Below, one piece after another: positions 32,501 to 41,500 of a DNA stretch of 64,000 bases. Below the pieces are notes generated by a model. The model worked only from the letters and a program-made list of their open reading frames with translations, was not told where the DNA came from and ran no database searches. The stretch's first letter is position 1. Every line of letters begins with the position of its first letter. A program made the translations under genes and the position numbers. Source of the DNA: Shewanella jiangmenensis (GTDB lineage: Bacteria; Pseudomonadota; Gammaproteobacteria; Enterobacterales; Shewanellaceae); assembly GCF_018596335.1 (NCBI RefSeq), contig NZ_JAHEPS010000012.1:1-64000 (forward strand), written 5' to 3'.

Positions 32501-35500
32501 GTCACCGACATTTTTGGCACTGTTACCGACATCGAAGATGGTCAAACAGTTACCGTTACCGTGACCGACAAAGACGGTAAGCAGCTCACCTTTACCGCCA
32601 TCGTCAGCGGCGGTGAGTATCTGGTTGATAACGCCGACCTCTCATCTCTCGCAGATGGCGAGCTTAAGTTCGATGCTGCCGTCACAGATGTCGCCGGTAA
32701 CACGGCGAGCGCCAGCACGGAGAACCTTAAAGACACCCTCGCCAGCATCACCATCGATGTGCTCACCGGCGAGGATGAGTATATAGACCGCGCCGAACAA
32801 ACCGCAGTCGATATCACAGGCACGGTGAGCAATATCGAGGATGGTCAAACGGTTACCGTTACCATTACCGATAAACTCGGAAAAAGCTTAACTTTCACCA
32901 CCACAGTGGTGGGCGGTGAATGGCAGCTTGATGATGTAGATCTCTCATCCCTTGCTAACGGTGACCTCACTTTTGATGCCAGCGCCCAGGACCTCGCGGG
33001 CAACCCGGCCGACGCCAGCACAGTGCATGAAAAAGACACCAGCGCGCGGATTTTTGTCTGGGTCGCCGACAATGACCATGTCATCAATGCCGCCGAGCAA
33101 ACGAATGTCACGGTGCGCGGCGTGGTACTCAACGTCGAAAACGGCCAGACCATCACGGTCACCTTAAGCGATGGCATGGGTAAAACCCTGACCCTGACCA
33201 CAGTGGTGAGCGGAAACCTGTGGAGTATTCCCAACCTCGATTTAACCGGCTTTGCCGATGGCATGCTCTATGTCACCGCCGATGTCAGTGACGTATCCGG
33301 TAACCCCGCCCACGCCGAAAACAGCATTCCGGTGGACCTCTATGCCACCATCACCATAGATGTTGCCGCAGGCAGCGACGATGTTATCAACGGCGACGAG
33401 AGTAAAGTTACCGACATATTCGGCACAGTCACCGACATCGAAGATGGCCAGACAGTTACCATTACCGTCACCGATAAAGACGGTAAGCAGCTCACCTTTA
33501 CCGCCATCGTGAGCGGCGGCCAGTATCTGGTTGATAACGCCGACCTCTCCTCTCTGGCCGATGGCGAGCTTAAGTTTGACGCCGCCGTCACTGACGTCGC
33601 TGCCAACACGGCCAGCGCCAGTACAGAGAACCTTAAAGACACAGGCGCCGCCATCACCATAGACGTTGCCGCGGGCGCGGATGATGTTATCAACGCCGAA
33701 GAGAGCAAGCTCACTGACATTTTCGGCACAGTTGCCGGCGTGGAAGATGGCCAGACAGTTACCGTCACCGTCACCGACAAAGACGGCAAGCAGCTCACCT
33801 TTACCGCCATCGTCAGCGGCGGTGAGTATCTGGTTGATAACGCCGATCTCTCCTCGTTAGCCGACGGCGAGCTTAAGTTCGATGCCACTGTGACCGATGT
33901 GGCCGGTAACACGGCGAGCGCCAGCACGGAGAACCTCAAAGACACCCTCGCCAGTATCAGCATCGATGTGCTCACTGGTGATGATGAATACATAGACCGG
34001 GCCGAGCAAACGGCAGTCGATATCACAGGCACAGTGAGCAATATCGAAGATGGTCAAACGGTTACCGTCACCATTACCGATAAGCTCGGCAAAAGCTTAA
34101 CTTTCACCACCACAGTGGTGGGCGGAGAGTGGCAGCTTGATGATGTAGATTTGTCTTCCCTTGCCAATGGCGAGCTCAGCTTTGATGCAAGCGCCGAAGA
34201 CCTTGCCGGTAACCCGGCCGATGCCAGCGCGGTGCATGAAAAAGACACCAGCGCGCGGATTTTTGTCTGGGTCGCCGACAATAACCATGTGATCAATGCC
34301 GCCGAGCAAAGCTCAGTTACAGTGCGCGGCGTGGTGCTTAACGTCGAAAACGGCCAAACCATCACGGTGACCTTAAGCGATGGCATGGGTAAAACCCTGA
34401 CCCTCACCACAGTGGTGAATGGCAACCTGTGGGCCATTCCCAACCTGGATTTAACCGGCTTTGCTGATGGCATGCTTTACGTTACTGCCGATGTCAGTGA
34501 CGTGGCGGGTAACCCCGCCCACTCCGAAAACAGCATTCCGGTGGACCTCTATGCCACCATCACCATAGACGTTGCCGCAGGCGAAGACGATGTTATCAAC
34601 GGCGAAGAGAGTAAGATCACTGATATTTTCGGCACAGTCACCGACATCGAAGATGGTCAAACAGTTACCGTTACCGTGACCGACAAAGACGGTAAGCAGC
34701 TTTCCTTTACCGCAGTGGTGAGTGGTGGCCAGTATCTGGTCGATAACGCCGACTTATCTTCTTTGGCGGATGGCGAGCTTAAGTTCGATGCAACCGCCAG
34801 CGATATCGCCGGTAACAGCGCCAGCGCCGCCACCAGCAACCAAAAAGATACAGGCGCCGCCATTACCATCGACGTCATTGCAGGCGCGGATGATGTTATC
34901 AACGCCGAAGAGAGCAAAGTCACCGACATTTTCGGTACCACCGCCGGAGTGGAAGACGGCCAAACCGTCACAGTCACAGTCACCGACAAAGACGGCAAGC
35001 AGCTCACCTTTACCACCACAGCCACAGGCAACGCCTGGTTTATCGATAACGCCGACCTCTCATCCCTCGCCGATGGCGAGCTTAAGTTCGATGCCACAGT
35101 CACAGATATCTCAGGCAACACCGCAAACGCCAGCACCAGCAATCTCAAGGACTCGCTGGCCTCCATCACAGTGGTGATTGTCGATGGCGGCGATGAACTG
35201 ATTGGCAGCAGCGAAGCTGGCAGCATTAGCCTCTCCGGCACCACCAGCAATATCGAGCCAGGTAGAACAGTGACTCTGGTGCTCACCGATTCGGCCGGTC
35301 ACAGCTTTACCACCACAGCCACAGTGAGCGCCGACGGCAGCTACAGCGTCAGCGGCATCGATTTAGTGGCGCTCGGCTTTGTTGATGGCCAGGTGAAAGT
35401 GGATGCGACGGTCAGCGACGCTGCCGGCAACAATGCCAGCGCCAGCGACACCAGCGTGCTCGACACCCAAATCAGTATCGATATCGACACCGGTGACGGC

Positions 35501-38500
35501 TACGGCGGCTCGCAATTGATTTTCGGTATGGAAGATTCGCTCAAGGGCACCACCACTGGGGTGGAAGCCGGACAAACCGTTACACTCAGCATCAGCGATG
35601 GCAAGGAAACCCGCACCTTTACCACGCTGATTCAGGCCGATGGCAGCTGGCAGTTTGACGGACTGGATGTAGCCGGTATGGACAAACGGGCTGCCTGGAT
35701 GGTGGATGTCACTGTATCCGATAAATCCGGCAACAGCGCCAGCGACGCCCTGCCGACCCTGTACCAGCCCGCTGACATTACAGTGTATGAAGCGGGCCTG
35801 ATTCTGAATGACAGCATCAGCTCCGACGTCACTTTCTCGATTCCGGACGCGACGCTCAGCATCAGCGCCGCCCAGCCATTGCTAAGTAGCATCACCTCCA
35901 TGGGGCAGACTCTGGTGCTCAGTGTCGCCAGTGATGGCATGAGCCTCACGGCGAGCCGAAGCGGCGATGGCGCAGCTGTATTCACAGCCAGCCTCAGCGG
36001 TAATGTCCTGACAGTCACCCTGCTGCAGCCACTCGATCAAATCAGCCGCGCTGCGACCTTGTTCATTCAGCTCGAGGCACTGCAAAACGATGCCGACGGC
36101 ACCTCAGAAACTGTATTCACCTATGCGATGCTCAACGTCGTTGACGCGCCCGAATTGACTCTGCCTGACGTCTACGAAACCGAAGAACTTGTGGATGTCA
36201 GCGGCTCGGTATTTGCCAATGATTTCAGTCTCGAAGGCCTGACCCTGATAGCCATTGAGGTCGAAGGCACCCGCTACAATGTGCAGCCCGGCACACCTTT
36301 GGTGGTGAGTACCAGTTACGGCGAGCTGACCATCGACAGCAAAGGCGTGTGGCACCTGAAAACGGCCGGAGATTTGGACAATCGAGTCGACCAACTGCTC
36401 GATTTCCGCTATTACGCCGTCGATGCCGATGGCTCCAAATCGAGCTCCTCGGCCTATATCCGCATCAACGACGGCAACAATGCCGTGATAGGTGAGTATC
36501 GCGACACCTTAGTCGAGCCCAAAGCCGACAGCAACCTGCTGGAAAGTCGCGACTTTATTATTGTGGCGGGGTCAGATGCATTGGTCGCCGATTCTATGGT
36601 GTTCAATGCCCAAACGCCGTTTGAACTCAACGCCCTTGGCATTACCAGTAACGGTAACGCCCTCAGTTACAGCCTGTCGGCCGATGGCAAACAGATCACC
36701 GCCAGCGCCGGTGGTGAAGTGGTGTTTGTACTCACGCTTGCTGCCACATCGGCAGGACGGGATCTGAGCGCCAAGGTCACACTCGACCTGCGCTCACCTC
36801 TGGATCATCTGACAAGTGAGCTGATAAGCCTCAAGCTTAAGGTCAACGCCACCGACAGCGACGGCACCGCCGCCACCCAGGGCAAAATCATTATCGATAT
36901 TCAGGATGGCAATAATCCGGCCATCAGCAATATCAGCCGCTTAAGTTTTGATGAAAATAACCTGCTCGGCAGTCCGATTGTCAAGCAAGGCACCATGGAC
37001 ATCACGGTCGGCAGTGATGAACTTTCAAGCCTTACCTTTGGCGACCTGCGCGCCATGCCGGTGCTGACAGCAGGGCTTGAGCCCATCGTTTACCAGTTAT
37101 CTGCCGACGGCACAGTGCTGACCGCACACACAGGCGACCCGGCCAATCCGGTGTTTGTAGTGCAACTTAACAGCAGCTTTAACACCGCGGCCGACACCAC
37201 GGGCCATCCATATCAAATTACCCTGCTGCGCGCCTTTGACCAGCCGGGCGGGCTGCTGTCCATCCCCATCAATCTGACCGATAAAGACGGCGACACCACC
37301 AAGGCGCAAATTAACTTCTCGGTTGCCGACGGCGCCCCCGCCGTCGCGGCCAATATTGCGCTTGAGGTATCGGAGCTGCCCTCAGATTCAGGCTTTAACC
37401 GCGACTCCGGCAGCATCGACATTACCGCCACCCGCGACCCTGTGGTGGATGTAAGCTTTGCCGTCAGCGCAGGCGCTGCCACCGACAAAGACGGCAATCC
37501 TTTGACCCAAAACGGTCAGGCCATCAACTGGGTGCTCAAAGATGGCGGCGCCGTGCTTGAAGGGCGCACCAGCAGCGGCGCACTGGTATTAACCGTGAGC
37601 CTGCCCAAAGATATCAATATCAGCGCAGGCGAAAATGCCCGGGTCAATGTGGATGTGAAACTGCTTGGCCCAATCGATCAGCTCAGCGGCGATGGCAGCA
37701 CTAACCAACTGCAACTGCCCATCCGCTTTGTCGACTCTGACGGCAGCGAGGCCCTAAGCCAAATCAGCCTCGCCATTCACGATGGCTTGGCGCCCAGCAT
37801 AGACACACCAATGGTGATGGACTTAAACGAGCAGGACATCCCCAAAGACGCGCCAATCACCATCACGGGCAACATTGAAATCAGCCAGGGCAGTGACAGC
37901 ATCACAGCGCTGCAGCTTGCTGAGGGATTCAGTTTCGATGGCTACAGCAGCGGCGGGCTTGCCATCAGCTTAAGTACCAGTGCCGATGCCGATGGCTGGT
38001 ACATTGCCACCCGCAGCGATGGTGACGAGGTGTTCCGCCTTAAGCTCGATGCAAGCGGCGCAGTGACCTTCCAGCAAACCCTGCCGATGGATCACCCCAT
38101 TGCCGGCAGCGCCGATGTAATGAACCTGAATTTCCAGGTGCAAGCGGTCGATGCCGACAACGACCGCTCAGCCGCCCAGACCATTACCGTCGCGTTGACC
38201 GATGCCATTCCACTCCCCAAAGACAAGGTGTGGAACTTCTTTGAAACCGATGATTCATCGCAGCTTAGGCTTTTCAACATCAATCAGACCGGCCGCGACA
38301 CAGGCACGCTGCAAAAAATCATCTACAAGGGCGTGGAATACCACGCCGGCGACACCATTGAACTCTTTACCGACACAGGCGAGCGCTACGGCACCCTTAC
38401 AGTCAACAAGACTGGCCTGGCGACCCTGGTCCCAGAGCTCTTTACCTACGCCAGCGTCCTGTATACCGAAGATCTGGTGTTCACCATCGAAGATAAGGAC

Positions 38501-41500
38501 GGCGATACCGACACCGCTGTGCTGACCCTCAATGCCAAGGACTCAGATGGCAAGGTGGTGATACTCGACCCGGTATTTCATGAAGACACTGAAGGCCGGC
38601 TCGACATCTTCGCCTACCCCGGCGACAAGGACGAAAACGAGACCATTTCAGCGATTAAGATTGATGCGGCATCACTCGCCGGCGGCAGTTTGTTTATTGA
38701 TGGCATTCAGATTTTCCCAACTGGAGGCACTTATTTGTTTGCCGGCGGCGCTTTGTTGGTTGACCCGCTCACAGGCACGGCCAACATTCGCGGCAACCTG
38801 ACCTATCTGCCCGCAGACGACTTATCTGATGCCACCGACAGCATCAACATCAAGATTACTGTCACCATCGACCGCAACGGCTCCTTGTCGGACACTGTCA
38901 CTGAAGTGCCCATCAGCGTGGTATCGGTTGCCGATGCGCCTGAGTGGGACAGCAGCGCCGAGTTCAGCTACTCGGTGCTTGAAGATGCCGCGCCCATCAG
39001 CCTGAATTTGAGCGCCAGCTCCAAAGATGAAAACGGCGCCGACGCCCAGGGCTCGGAAACGGTAACCTTCCGCATCAGTAACATCAGCGACGGCCTGACC
39101 CTCACCACAGGCAGCAAAACCGTTACCGAAGGCATGCTGCTGACGCCCGCCGAACTTGCGGCCCTTAAAGCTACTATTGGCAAGGACATGGCAGGGGTAC
39201 TGACCTTTGATGTGACCCCCATCAGCACCGAGGATGACAACGGCGATGTGGCCACAGGTGTGGTCAAAACCGTTGAAATTGATATCAAACCTGTTGCAGA
39301 TAAACCGAGCATTGAAGCGCGTGATATCAGCAGCGACGAAGACAAGCCAATCGATGCGCGGGATATAGTGGGTGGCAGCCTGTCGGACAGCTCCGAAACC
39401 CTTGGGTTTGAATTTACCCTGCCCGATGGCTGGATTATCGATGCGCCCTCAGCGGTACAGGTCAGCCCCGGCATTTGGACCGTCAGCGGCGATGACGTCA
39501 ACAGTGGTAATGCCTTTGTGGTCCCCAAAGCCGACGTCAGCTCAGCCACCTTTGGCAACTTTGAGCTCAGCGTGCGCAGTTTCTCCAGCGAAGAGACCCA
39601 GGACGGCATTCCACCGGCCGACGGCATTATTCACCCCAACCCCAATTACAGCGAGTCGCAAAGCATCACCATCAAGCTTCGCGGCGTAGCCAACGATGCG
39701 CCCACCATAGACGCAGACCCGGCGCGCTGGGTAATGGATGATGCCAGCGCCACCATCAGCAATCAGGCGACTCTGGCAGAAGACACGCCGATTAAGCTCG
39801 ACTTCTTGCTCAAAACCTCAGATGACGATGGCTCCGAAACCCTCGACCTGACTCTGACCGGCATTCCTGAGGGCGCAAAGCTCATCGATGCCGCCGGCAA
39901 CCCGGTCAACCTGCCGGTGGTAGGCTTTAATGGTTCGGCACCTGTTTACAGCGTGTCGGCCGCCGAGCTTGCCAGCTTAAGTCTGGTGCCGCCACGGGAT
40001 TTCAGCGGTGACATAAACCTTACCCTCAACGTGCAAAGCACTGAAAAAGACGGCGACAGCACCAAATACAGCCTGACGGTGGCACTGAAAGTGTCGCCGG
40101 TTGTGGATGAAACCGGCGAAAGCCTTATCACCCCCAACGAAGGGCTCGAAAACCGGCCGGCAGTGATTGACCTCGCGCCGTTTCTTGGCGCCGACATCGA
40201 TGCCAGCGAAAGCATCACGGGCCTGATACTCTTGCCCGCCGACAATGGCCTGACGCTGCTTATCGATGGCCGCCCCATCAGCATTCCCGCTGGCGGGCTC
40301 GATTTATCGACCCTGACCGATGCCTCCAGCCCTACCCTGGATGCGCTGATCCATTCTGGCCGTCTGGCATTGTTGCCGCCCCAGGATGCCGATGGCGAGT
40401 TTGATCTTGCCGTGCGCTATCAGATAACCGACACCTCAAACAACGGTGAAACCGTCAGCAGCTGGATAGACAGCCGCGTTCACCTGCTGGTTGATGCCCA
40501 GGTGAATATCACCACCGAAATCAAGGCCACCGAGCCAAGCCTTGTCAGCAGCGATGGCAGCCCCATCGACATCACAGGCCAGGTGAAGTTTTTCGAGGCC
40601 GATATCGATGGCTCTGAGCGGCTCGATTACGTCGAAATCGTCCTGCCAAGCGGCACTGGCTGGTATGTGGAGCATCCCCTTGGCGCCATTCACGATGGCA
40701 ATGGCCGCTGGCTTATCAAGGTGCCGGGCGTCACCACAGACACAGTGCGCGAGTGGGGGCTGGATATTCTCAAAGATGTGAAAATCATCAGCGATGAGCC
40801 GGTAACCGATGCCAAAGTGACCATCAACGCGCGGGTGCTCGACCGCGACGACGGTGAAATCATCTCCACCGACTTTACCGTGACCTTCCTGCAGGGCGCG
40901 GGCAACAGCCTGGCGACCGAAGTGGATGACCTGCAGCTCACAGTGGCGGACGCCGTTGAAGATGAAGGCATCAGCTTTGCCGGCCATCTCAACAGCCTCA
41001 TCACCACAGATACCAACGACGTGGTGAGCTTCCGCGTGCTGGCAAGTGATTTGCCACAGGGCGGCTATTTTACCGGCGCCGATGTGGAAGCCGTATACAA
41101 CGCCAGCGGCAAGGCCGTGATTGAATGGGTGTTTACCACCGCATCCCTTGGCAATCTGGCGCTGCACGGTATCAGCGAGCACTATGCCGGCGATTTATCT
41201 ATTCCAATCCGCATCATAGCCACCGACTCACTGAGCGGTGATACCAAGCTTGATGAAACCCAAACCCTGGAAGCGCAAATAGCCCCCAAGGCCGATGGCG
41301 CGATACTGAATATCGGCAATGGCGCAATGGACGAAGACACCCCTGTGCCGCTTGGAATAAAAATCAGCTTTGTCGACCCCCATGGTAGCCCAACGACCGG
41401 CGGTAATGAGAGCTTTGTGTTTGGCGATGCCACCAAACCGATAGAGCTTAAGCTGCTCGACGGTGGCAGCCTGCAGGACGACAGCGGCCTGTTCCAGCTT

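Noticed and set aside
30020..35760. Direct repeats considered as CRISPR
   Set aside because: Units are ~303 bp, in frame, and encode Ig-like domains; no short repeat with unique spacers and no cas genes.
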